A stretch of 5,484 bases of DNA, taken from Spirochaetales bacterium (GTDB lineage: Bacteria > Spirochaetota > Spirochaetia > DTKZ01). The notes beneath the pieces are model-generated. The model was not told the origin of the DNA and made no database searches. It worked only from the letters and a program-made list of their open reading frames with translations. Made by a program: the position numbers and the translations under genes. Each line of letters begins with the position of its first letter. Position 1 is the stretch's first letter. The stretch covers positions 1 to 5,484 of the forward strand of contig JAGODW010000127.1 in NCBI GenBank assembly GCA_017998025.1, read 5' to 3'. Shown here in pieces: positions 1-5,484 of this stretch.

Positions 1-725
1 TGTTTCTTCATTCGATGCTCCATCTCTTTGAATCGGCGGTTAAACTTAACCAGGGTACGGGAAAGAGCTACCGAAGGGTCCACATCCAAATACCGTGCTA
101 CATTCACCAGGGAAAAGATAAGATCCCCTACCTCTTCCTCAAGTTTTTCTCTGTCTCCTTCTTTCCACGCTTCTTCTGCTTCCTCAACTTCTTCTCTTAC
201 TTTACTCCACACATCCTCTATTTTCGCCCAATCGAATCCTACCCTGGCAGCTTTCTTCTGAATTTTATAAGCCCGATCAAGAGGGGGTAGGGCATGGGGC
301 ACTTCATCGAGGATGGAATCCTTCGGTTTCTTCCCTTCGACGGTAACTTTAATATCCTTCCATTGGTTTACTACTTTTTCAGGGGTATCTGCTTCGGATC
401 CTGTGCCAAATACGTGGGGATGCCTTCGGATGAGTTTTTCACAGAGCTCCTCCAGAACTTCAGCCACAGAGAACCTTCCTTCCTGTTCATACATGTAGGC
501 CATGAAGGTGGATACAAGGTATATGTCTCCTAATTCTTCACGAATATGGGACGTATCATCTGACGTGATTGCATCGATGCATTCATAGGCTTCTTCTATC
601 AGATTGCTGCGGATAGTTTTTGGAGTTTGTTCCCGGTCCCAGGGACAGCCTCCGGGAGAACGAAGGATTTTCATGATTTCATACAGACGATTAAACGATT
701 CTGCCGGTGTCTTTATAGGTTTCAT
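1..725 (-). CDS. mazG: MazG nucleoside triphosphate pyrophosphohydrolase, 3' end cut by window edge
   Basis: The reverse strand reads open from an ATG at 725 to the window edge, giving 241 codons without a stop. MazG hydrolyses NTPs/dNTPs to NMP and pyrophosphate in the cytoplasm, clearing aberrant nucleotides and affecting the stringent response. Two tandem MazG domains are visible. The N-terminal one has GCPWD (26-30), EEAYE (44-48), REELGD (62-67) and RRHPHVFG (100-107). The C-terminal one has RVGFDW (161-166), EEVEEAEEA (178-186) and EEEVGDLIFSLVNVARYL (196-213). The acidic EExxE and EExxD motifs are the Mg-binding signature of all-alpha NTP pyrophosphatases. E. coli MazG is about 263 residues, so only a short tail is missing. 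The start is chosen because it lies about 25 residues before GCPWD, as in the family. No strong Shine-Dalgarno sequence precedes it. It is divergent from the lyase gene. Family assignment is near certain; the precise cellular role is inferred. Confidence 0.95.
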   Translation of the reverse strand, partial: MKPIKTPAESFNRLYEIMKILRSPGGCPWDREQTPKTIRSNLIEEAYECIDAITSDDTSHIREELGDIYLVSTFMAYMYEQEGRFSVAEVLEELCEKLIRRHPHVFGTGSEADTPEKVVNQWKDIKVTVEGKKPKDSILDEVPHALPPLDRAYKIQKKAARVGFDWAKIEDVWSKVREEVEEAEEAWKEGDREKLEEEVGDLIFSLVNVARYLDVDPSVALSRTLVKFNRRFKEMEHRMKK

Positions 726-734
726 AGAGGGATT

Positions 735-763
735 ACTCTACCCCAGGGTTCGTATTGGTGCAA
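735..763 (-). promoter_or_regulatory. Weak candidate promoter for mazG
   Basis: On the minus strand TTGCAC (763-758) is followed after 17 bases by TAGAGT (740-735). The spacing is ideal, but the boxes match the sigma-70 consensus at only three and four positions. The predicted transcription start would fall within a few bases of the mazG ATG at 725, leaving almost no leader. An imperfect dyad, TAGAG-N6-CTCTA (725-740), overlaps the -10 box. Both could be chance. Confidence 0.25.
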
Positions 764-807
764 GGGATAGACAAGGAAAGAGGATAGCGTTTAGAGAAGA
801 ATCAGTG

Positions 808-813
808 TATACT
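808..813 (+). promoter_or_regulatory. Candidate -10 box for the lyase/amidohydrolase pair
   Basis: TATACT matches the sigma-70 -10 consensus at five of six positions and ends six bases before the ATG at 820. No recognisable -35 hexamer sits 16-19 bases upstream. If this box is used, transcription would begin at or next to the start codon, giving a leaderless mRNA. The match is short, so confidence is limited. Confidence 0.35.
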
Positions 814-819
814 AAGGGC

Positions 820-1875
820 ATGATAGCGTCTCAGGTACAAAGCAGGAAGAGTTTAGGGCAGGTAAATTTTCCTTTAGGGATTCCCCGATTATGGTGTCCA
901 CCTCTCACCCACTATAAGAGAAATGGAACCCTGGATAAAGAAAGGATTGCTGCACATCTTGCCTATCTATCTCCGATCGTAAAGACATTTCTTATCTTTG
1001 GTTCTACCGGGGATGGGTGGGAACTAACGGAAGAGGAAATGTCAGAGTTGCTGGATTTCTTCATCCTTCAGGCCGAACGGCTGGATATACGGCTGCTGAT
1101 AGGGGTTCTTAGGCCTGATGCGGATGTTGCACGCCGGAGAATCATCGAGATCGTAAGCTATCTGAAAAATAAATGTGATACTTCTGATCCAGAACAGGCT
1201 TTTGCTGAGAGTCATATCTGCGGCTTCACCGTGTGTGCACCCCGCGGTAAGGATCTCCCCCAATCCTTTATCCGGCAGAAACTGTTTGAGATACTGGATC
1301 TGGGGTATCCCACTGCTCTGTATCAGCTCCCGCAGATAACGGAAAACGAGATTGATCCAGAGTCCTTTGCCTATCTGGCTGATGGATTTCCCAACTTTTA
1401 TTTATTTAAAGATACAAGTGGTACAGACAAAATTATCCTCTCTGGAATTGACCGAAGGGGAATTTTCATGGTTCGGGGGATGGAGGGAGACTATCATAGA
1501 TGGTATCCACCACAGCCGGGTGGGTTGTACGATGGATTCTTATTAAGCTCGGCCAACTGTTTTGCAAAGGAATTAAAGCAGATCATGGACCTAAAAGAAA
1601 AGGGATTCAATGAAGAGGCGGAGCTTCTCTCGTGCAAAATTTCCCGGGTAGTGATGGATGGATTGACTCAGGCCGAAAAAATTCCCTTTGGAAATGGTTT
1701 TGCAAATTCCAATAAAGCTTTTGATCATTTTTTTGCTTACGGTAAAGGTGCTTTAAACATGCCTTCTCCCATGACGCACGCAGGAAAACCGTTACCGGAT
1801 GAGTTTATTCTCTTTGCCAGAGACTTGCTGGAAGATGAAGATCTTATACCGGAAACAGGATACCTCGCGGTATGA
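820..1875 (+). CDS. DapA/N-acetylneuraminate lyase superfamily aldolase, substrate unknown
   Basis: This 351-residue class I (Schiff-base) TIM-barrel aldolase acts in the cytoplasm, cleaving, condensing or dehydrating a 2-keto acid. Visible motifs are GSTGDGWELT (61-70, the carboxylate-binding GTTGE/GSTGE loop), YQLP (168-171, catalytic Tyr168), YLFKDTSG (194-201, Schiff-base Lys197) and GGLYDGFLLSSANCF (234-248, the conserved small-residue strand before Asn). The Arg that follows YNVP in true dihydrodipicolinate synthase is absent (QITEN instead), so a lysine-biosynthesis role is unlikely. It is longer than the usual 290-310 residues, with an extra segment near 115-131 and a lengthened stretch around 224-238. 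ATG 820 leaves 20 residues before IPRLWCPP. A GTG at 805 is the alternative start; the frame stays open further upstream but there it lies antisense to mazG. Its stop overlaps the start of the M20 gene. Family is very likely; the substrate (sugar acid, sialic-acid-like or other) cannot be read from sequence. Confidence 0.88.
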   Translation: MIASQVQSRKSLGQVNFPLGIPRLWCPPLTHYKRNGTLDKERIAAHLAYLSPIVKTFLIFGSTGDGWELTEEEMSELLDFFILQAERLDIRLLIGVLRPDADVARRRIIEIVSYLKNKCDTSDPEQAFAESHICGFTVCAPRGKDLPQSFIRQKLFEILDLGYPTALYQLPQITENEIDPESFAYLADGFPNFYLFKDTSGTDKIILSGIDRRGIFMVRGMEGDYHRWYPPQPGGLYDGFLLSSANCFAKELKQIMDLKEKGFNEEAELLSCKISRVVMDGLTQAEKIPFGNGFANSNKAFDHFFAYGKGALNMPSPMTHAGKPLPDEFILFARDLLEDEDLIPETGYLAV

Positions 1876-3098
1876 GTTCCTGGAACAGTCGAATTACTTC
1901 CCTCCTTTCTGATATGGATTTCAGGGCAGATCTTGTCCGCTGGAGGAGGGAATTGCATAAAATTCCGGAACCTGCCCATGGAGAATACCGCACTGCCGGA
2001 TACATTGCAGAGAAGCTGGAAACCTGGGGCATTGAAACCAGGCGGGGAGTAGGCGGTACCGGAGTTGTGGGGACGCTTCGATTAGGACCCGGGCCGGTCC
2101 TCGGATTACGGGCCGATATGGATGCGCTCCCCCTCCAGGAGAACACCGGCCTTCCTTTTTCTTCCGAGCAGCCGGGGATGATGCATGCCTGTGGACATGA
2201 TGGCCATATGGCAATTCTTTTAGGAACAGCGAACGTGCTTGCTTCCCGGGCCGGGAAGGACTGTGGTGAAGGGATGTTAGGCACCGTGGTATTCCTCTTT
2301 CAGCCTGCTGAGGAGACGGTAGATGGGGCGGCAGGGATGATCCGTGAGGGGGCCTTGAACGATCCAGGCATAGAGGGAGTCGCAGCCCTCCATATCTGGC
2401 CTGGATTTCCATCCGGAGTTGTAGCACTACGAAGCGGACCGGTAATGGCATCGGTGGATAATTTTACGATCACAATAGAAGGGCAGGGAGGGCACGGCGG
2501 TATGCCCCATCTTTGCATAGATCCAATTCCCGTCGCTGCCGAATTAGTATTAGCCTTGCAGCATATTGTAAGCCGGGAAAAGGACCCCTTAGAACCGCTG
2601 GTAGTAACCGTAGGTAAAATCGCAGGCGGAACCACATATAATGTACTACCTCAACAGGTAGAGCTCAAAGGGACGGTTCGTTGCTTAAAGGAGGATATCA
2701 GGCCCTGGATTCGGGAACGAATTGAGGCTATTGTTCGAGGTATTGTTCAAGCCCATCGATGCTCATATAAGCTGGAGTATGAATTTGGCGTTCCTCCTAC
2801 GGTAAATGATCTCGAGCTGACAGAACGATTTACAGCTGCCCTTCTAACCCGGTTCGGGAAAGAACGAGTGGTAAAGGATTTTTCCCCGTCTCTCGGCGGA
2901 GAAGATTTTGCCGTATTTCAGGAAAAAGTGCCGGGGGTGTATCTGTTTCTGGGAACTAAGAACGAAGAGAAAGGGTGCATCTATCCCCTTCATCATCCCC
3001 AGTACCTGCTGGATGAAGACGTTCTTCCTTTCGGTGTCCAGATCTTTTGTACGATTGTATCGGAATTCTTTAGCCTTAACGAGCCAGCTCCATCATAA
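1872..3098 (+). CDS. M20D family metallo-amidohydrolase (N-acyl amino acid / hippurate hydrolase-like)
   Basis: This 408-residue cytoplasmic di-metal enzyme belongs to the family that hydrolyses N-acyl or aryl amides of amino acids (HipO, AbgB, IAA-amino acid hydrolases, N-acetyl-diaminopimelate deacetylase). Motifs in order are WRRELHKIPEP (24-34), RADMDALP (80-87), MHACGHDGH (104-112; metal ligands Cys107 and His109), FQPAEE (143-148; catalytic/metal Glu147-Glu148), LHIWPG (173-178; His174), the lid-domain motif GHGGMPH (207-213), GGTTYNVLP (252-260), LGGEDFAVF (341-349) and PLHHPQY (372-378; His374 the likely last ligand). All expected metal ligands are present, so it should be active. The ATG overlaps the lyase stop as ATGA, implying translational coupling; AGGA at 1857-1860 is a weak, distant ribosome site. 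Length is normal for the family. The 3' end overlaps the opposing esterase gene. Substrate is unknown; the lyase partner suggests deacylation of an N-acylated intermediate (inference). Confidence 0.93.
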   Translation: MSSWNSRITSLLSDMDFRADLVRWRRELHKIPEPAHGEYRTAGYIAEKLETWGIETRRGVGGTGVVGTLRLGPGPVLGLRADMDALPLQENTGLPFSSEQPGMMHACGHDGHMAILLGTANVLASRAGKDCGEGMLGTVVFLFQPAEETVDGAAGMIREGALNDPGIEGVAALHIWPGFPSGVVALRSGPVMASVDNFTITIEGQGGHGGMPHLCIDPIPVAAELVLALQHIVSREKDPLEPLVVTVGKIAGGTTYNVLPQQVELKGTVRCLKEDIRPWIRERIEAIVRGIVQAHRCSYKLEYEFGVPPTVNDLELTERFTAALLTRFGKERVVKDFSPSLGGEDFAVFQEKVPGVYLFLGTKNEEKGCIYPLHHPQYLLDEDVLPFGVQIFCTIVSEFFSLNEPAPS

Positions 3099-4041
3099 AT
3101 TGAAAAACCTCATCGGCAAACCCCGGTATGGATTCATGGCCGAAATCAGGGTAGAGAATCATCCGTTTTCGTGCATTGATCTTGTGGTAAACTGCAAACT
3201 GGGTAGAGGGGGGGCAGATCCGATCCATTAAACCGGTCCCCATCAGCACTTCTCCCCGAATCCGGGGTGCGAGGAATTGAACGTCCAGGTACCCGAGTCG
3301 GGTAAAGATCTCCTGTTCCCGGGAGTGGGTCGGATCGAAGCGGCGAAACCAGTTTTTCAGTTCTTCGTACGGCTGTTCTCCCAGATCCAGTTCCCATACC
3401 CGCTGGAAGTCGCAGAGGAACGGATACAGGGGGGCGCATTTCTGGATCCCCGGTTCCAGAGCTGCGGCAGCGAGGGATAAAGCTCCTCCCTGCGAACCTC
3501 CCATCACACCGATCCGAAGCGGATCTACCCCGTCCAACTTCATCAAAACCCGAACCAGTTGCACCGCATCCAGGTAGATGGCTCGGTAGAGGAACGTTTC
3601 TGGAGGTTCGTTCAAATCACCCACCAGGATTCCCCGTAAGGTTGAGTGCTTCCGTCCCGGATATGTTTCACTCAATCCTCCCTGACCCCGGCAGTCCATT
3701 GCAGCCACTACAAACCCCTGCGCTGTATACACCAGCTTTTCCGACCAATCTCCTGCGTTGGCAGAATACCCGTGAAATCTAACCAGGCCAGGTCCTCGAC
3801 CGATCGTATTTCTCGGTTTTAACAACTGGGCATGGATCCGGACAGCACCTACTCCGGTAAAGTACAGATGATAGCAGTCTGCACTGGGGGCTTGAAATAT
3901 TGAAGGGACAAGCTCCGGAGATGGGTCTACTTTTTCCAATTCTTCCAGGGCAGCATCCCAGTACCTGTCGAAATCCGAAGGTTTTGGATTGATACCTTGA
4001 TACGTTTCCAGTTCCCGAAGAGGGAGATCGATCATGGGCAT
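3076..4041 (-). CDS. Acetyl xylan esterase / cephalosporin-C deacetylase family (AXE1) serine esterase
   Basis: This 321-residue alpha/beta-hydrolase of the AXE1 family (carbohydrate esterase 7) removes O-acetyl groups from xylo-oligosaccharides and other small acetylated compounds. The N-terminal pattern DLPLRELETYQG (5-16) with DFDRYWDAAL (23-32) is typical. RFHGYSANAGDW (88-99) supplies the oxyanion-hole Tyr92, and RGQGG (118-122) is the CE7 hallmark. The catalytic triad is Ser183 in GGSQGG (181-186), Asp273 in GLMDRICPPST (270-280) and His302 in DFGHES (299-304), placed as in Bacillus and Thermotoga relatives of similar length. No signal peptide is visible, so it should be cytoplasmic, acting on imported substrates. 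ATG 4041 is chosen over the in-frame ATG at 4113 because AGAGG lies 8 bases upstream and the protein then begins like family members. It runs opposite to the M20 gene and overlaps its 3' end by 23 bp. Confidence 0.94.
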   Translation of the reverse strand: MPMIDLPLRELETYQGINPKPSDFDRYWDAALEELEKVDPSPELVPSIFQAPSADCYHLYFTGVGAVRIHAQLLKPRNTIGRGPGLVRFHGYSANAGDWSEKLVYTAQGFVVAAMDCRGQGGLSETYPGRKHSTLRGILVGDLNEPPETFLYRAIYLDAVQLVRVLMKLDGVDPLRIGVMGGSQGGALSLAAAALEPGIQKCAPLYPFLCDFQRVWELDLGEQPYEELKNWFRRFDPTHSREQEIFTRLGYLDVQFLAPRIRGEVLMGTGLMDRICPPSTQFAVYHKINARKRMILYPDFGHESIPGFADEVFQFMMELAR

Positions 4042-4049
4042 GGTTGTTA

Positions 4050-4054
4050 CCTCT
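4050..4054 (-). promoter_or_regulatory. Shine-Dalgarno site deciding the esterase start
   Basis: The minus strand reads AAAGAGGTAACAACC directly before ATG 4041. AGAGG lies 8 bases from the ATG, a good spacing. It rules out the longer reading from 4113 and is the only clear ribosome site in front of any gene start in this window. Confidence 0.75.
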
Positions 4055-4063
4055 TTGATCATA

Positions 4064-4093
4064 ATCATACCCGCATCCATGCGGTGAAGTAAA
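4064..4093 (-). promoter_or_regulatory. Predicted sigma-70-type promoter of the esterase gene
   Basis: On the minus strand TTTACT (4093-4088, four of six matches to TTGACA) is followed after an 18-base spacer by TATGAT (4069-4064, five of six matches). Transcription would begin near 4057, giving a leader of about 16 bases that contains the AGAGG ribosome site. TATGAT is repeated directly downstream (4063-4058), but using that copy would start the transcript inside the ribosome site. The spacer contains a perfect palindrome, annotated separately. Confidence 0.55.
4071..4084. promoter_or_regulatory. Perfect palindrome between -35 and -10 of the esterase promoter, possible operator
   Basis: CCGCAT-CC-ATGCGG has two perfect 6-base arms around a 2-base centre. 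It lies wholly within the 18-base spacer of the predicted esterase promoter, where a bound repressor would block RNA polymerase. It does not extend beyond the 6-base arms and no second copy was noticed in the window. The regulator is unknown. Confidence 0.4.
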
Positions 4094-4135
4094 CTGGTTT
4101 TCTCTATCGTCACCGGGCATTTTTGACCTAATCCG

Positions 4136-4165
4136 TTGAATTCTTTACCTTGAATCGGTTACTAT
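4136..4165 (+). promoter_or_regulatory. Candidate promoter for the ABC exporter gene
   Basis: TTGAAT (4136-4141) and TACTAT (4160-4165) are separated by 18 bases, each matching the sigma-70 consensus at four positions. The transcription start would fall at about 4171-4172, on the proposed GTG start codon, so this mRNA would also be leaderless. A competing pair is TTGACC (4123-4128) with TACCTT (4146-4151), which has a better -35 and a poorer -10. Confidence 0.35.
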
Positions 4166-4170
4166 TTGCC

Positions 4171-5484
4171 GTGCGCCTTATCTTAAAAAGCCTTGCACCC
4201 TATTGGGTAACAGCCTTTGCAGCAGTTCTTCTGATGGCCGGAGAGGTTGTTGCGGATGTGAATCAGCCTGCCTTGATGGCAAGAATTGTGGATGTAGGTA
4301 TCCGATCGAGAGATTTACCGTATGTCCTTTCTCTGGGAATCCGGATGGTCATTATTGCCCTTATGGGATTATTGGGGGGAATCGGATGTACGATTTTTTC
4401 CAGCTATACTTCTCAATCGGTAGGGGCAGACCTTCGAGAACGTCTTTTTACCCATGTTCAGCATCTCTCGTTCCGATCCCTCGATAAGTTTCAGCCATCA
4501 ACCCTCATTACCCGGCTTACCAATGATGTTACTCAGGTTCAAACCTTTGTATTGATGATGCTTCGTATGATGGTACGGGCTCCCCTCCTTCTAGTAGGAG
4601 GGACCTGGATGATCGTTCAGATGAATCCTTCCCTGGCTCCCCTCTTATTAGGGCTCTACGGTTTTATGTTTTTTGGGATAGGAGGGGTGATATGGAAAGG
4701 GCTCCCTCTCTTTGAGCTGGTGCAGAAGAAACTGGACGGGGTAAATCGGGTATTTCGGGAAAATCTTTCCGGCGTACGGGTGATAAAGGCCTTTGTTCGG
4801 GAAGAGTATGAGAAAAATCGCTTTGACAGGGCAAACAACGAGTTGATGGATATAACAGTGCGGGTTTCCCGCATAATGAGCATTACTCTTCCGCTGTTGT
4901 TTTTAAGCATGAACCTCTGCATCGTGCTCTACCTCTGGCTGGGCGCCCACCAGGTAAATAGGGGCACGCTGGAAGTGGGGAAACTTATCGCTATTATTAC
5001 CTACCTAACCCAGATCCTCCACAGCATGATGACGGTTGCCTTTCTGATTGTTACCCTTGCCCGGGTAAAAGCCTCAATAACCCGGATCGAGGAAATCTTT
5101 TCTTTAAGTTTGGAAAGTGAGCCTCCTGGTACAGGAAACCTGCCCATCTTATTGAATCAGGAACCTGCAGCTGTTGCGTTCCAGCAGGTTGTATTCCGAT
5201 ACCAGGAAGGTAAAGGGGATCCTGTGCTAAAAAACGTATCTTTCCAGGTAGAGGCAGGAAAGACTCTGGGTATCCTGGGATCCACCGGCGCGGGAAAGTC
5301 CACTCTGTTATCTATGATCCTCAAGTTTTACCATCCGGAATCGGGTAAAATATTTTTAAACGGAATTCCTCTTCTGGAGTATCCGCTGGGAGAAGTTCGG
5401 GAAAAAATCGGATGGGCTATGCAGACTCCCATACTATTTTCCGGGACGATTCGAGAAAACATCCTCTGGGGAAGGGAGGATGCT
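4171..5484 (+). CDS. ABC exporter half-transporter (fused membrane and ATPase domains), 3' end cut by window edge
   Basis: This 438-codon open frame runs off the right edge; full family members are about 570-580 residues. It is a type IV (ABCB-like) exporter subunit with an N-terminal membrane domain, using ATP to export drugs, lipids or peptides. Hydrophobic segments lie near 10-35, 52-78, 127-150, 152-176, 238-258 and 270-297. RLTNDVTQVQ (115-124) and VFRENLSGVRVIKAF (194-208) are hallmark intracellular-loop sequences. The ATPase domain begins near 334, with A-loop Tyr344, Walker A GSTGAGKS (370-377, Lys376) and Q-loop Gln418 in MQTPILFSGTIREN. The signature motif, Walker B and H-loop lie outside the window. 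The start LILKSLAPYW...QPALMARIVDVGI resembles the first subunit of heterodimeric exporters (TM287/YfiB type), so a partner gene probably follows. GTG 4171 fits the family N-terminus; TTG 4150 is the alternative. Neither has a Shine-Dalgarno site. Confidence 0.93.
   Translation, partial: MRLILKSLAPYWVTAFAAVLLMAGEVVADVNQPALMARIVDVGIRSRDLPYVLSLGIRMVIIALMGLLGGIGCTIFSSYTSQSVGADLRERLFTHVQHLSFRSLDKFQPSTLITRLTNDVTQVQTFVLMMLRMMVRAPLLLVGGTWMIVQMNPSLAPLLLGLYGFMFFGIGGVIWKGLPLFELVQKKLDGVNRVFRENLSGVRVIKAFVREEYEKNRFDRANNELMDITVRVSRIMSITLPLLFLSMNLCIVLYLWLGAHQVNRGTLEVGKLIAIITYLTQILHSMMTVAFLIVTLARVKASITRIEEIFSLSLESEPPGTGNLPILLNQEPAAVAFQQVVFRYQEGKGDPVLKNVSFQVEAGKTLGILGSTGAGKSTLLSMILKFYHPESGKIFLNGIPLLEYPLGEVREKIGWAMQTPILFSGTIRENILWGREDA

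Noticed and set aside
15..533. Plus-strand reading frames at the left edge, one with a hydrophobic Phe-rich stretch
   Set aside because: They are complements of the mazG acidic and Lys-rich helices; the Phe/Ser richness comes from reverse reading of GAA/AAG codons.
725..740. TAGAG-N6-CTCTA dyad at the mazG start as an operator
   Set aside because: The arms are only five bases and do not extend; this is expected by chance in a region of this size, so it is mentioned only within the weak promoter entry.
604..819. N-terminal extension of the lyase reading frame back to an ATG at 604
   Set aside because: It lies largely antisense to the well-supported mazG gene and adds residues unlike the aldolase family; the frame is open there but not coding. 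ATG 820 gives the expected N-terminus.
1844..2635. Long minus-strand reading frames across the amidohydrolase gene
   Set aside because: They are antisense to a gene with all family motifs and metal ligands, and their predicted proteins are low in recognisable patterns and rich in Pro, Ser and Arg.
4042..4113. Longer esterase start at 4113
   Set aside because: It would read through the predicted promoter, palindrome and a good Shine-Dalgarno site, and the extra 24 residues are not family-like.
207..4113. Possible frameshifts, selenocysteine stops or pseudogenes in any of the five genes
   Set aside because: All frames are continuous with intact motifs and normal lengths wherever the whole gene is present.
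4656..4922. Minus-strand reading frame within the ABC exporter gene
   Set aside because: It is antisense to conserved transporter sequence and resembles no known family.

Overview
The window is a bacterial chromosomal segment with dense protein coding, moderate G+C content (near half by eye) and no RNA genes, insertion sequences, CRISPR arrays or phage genes that I can see. It carries five protein genes. The taxon cannot be fixed from the sequence. The protein families are widespread among bacteria; a spirochaete or a Firmicutes-like lineage is possible, but that is a guess.

Layout from left to right: (1) a minus-strand mazG (1-725), missing only its last codons at the left edge; (2) a 94-bp divergent gap; (3) a plus-strand pair made of a DapA/N-acetylneuraminate-lyase superfamily aldolase (820-1875) and an M20D metallo-amidohydrolase (1872-3098), joined by a 4-base ATGA stop/start overlap; (4) a minus-strand acetyl xylan esterase / cephalosporin-C deacetylase family serine esterase (3076-4041), whose 3' end overlaps the 3' end of the amidohydrolase gene by 23 bp; (5) a roughly 130-bp divergent regulatory gap; (6) a plus-strand ABC exporter half-transporter (4171 to beyond the right edge), cut in its nucleotide-binding domain just after the Q-loop.

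The lyase, amidohydrolase and esterase could form a small catabolic module: a Schiff-base aldolase acting on a keto acid, an N-deacylase and an O-deacetylase, together suited to an acylated sugar or amino-acid-like substrate. Only the lyase-amidohydrolase pair shares a transcript on the sequence evidence; the esterase lies on the opposite strand with its own promoter, so its membership is inference. mazG is a nucleotide-pool housekeeping gene, and the ABC exporter looks like the first subunit of a heterodimeric multidrug-type exporter; neither has an evident link to the module.

The most unusual points are the atypical lyase (DHDPS arginine absent, insertions, GSTGD instead of GTTGE), the tail-to-tail gene overlap, a perfect palindrome inside the spacer of the esterase promoter, and the possibility that genes on both strands start leaderless. 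No clearly novel multi-gene system is evident.
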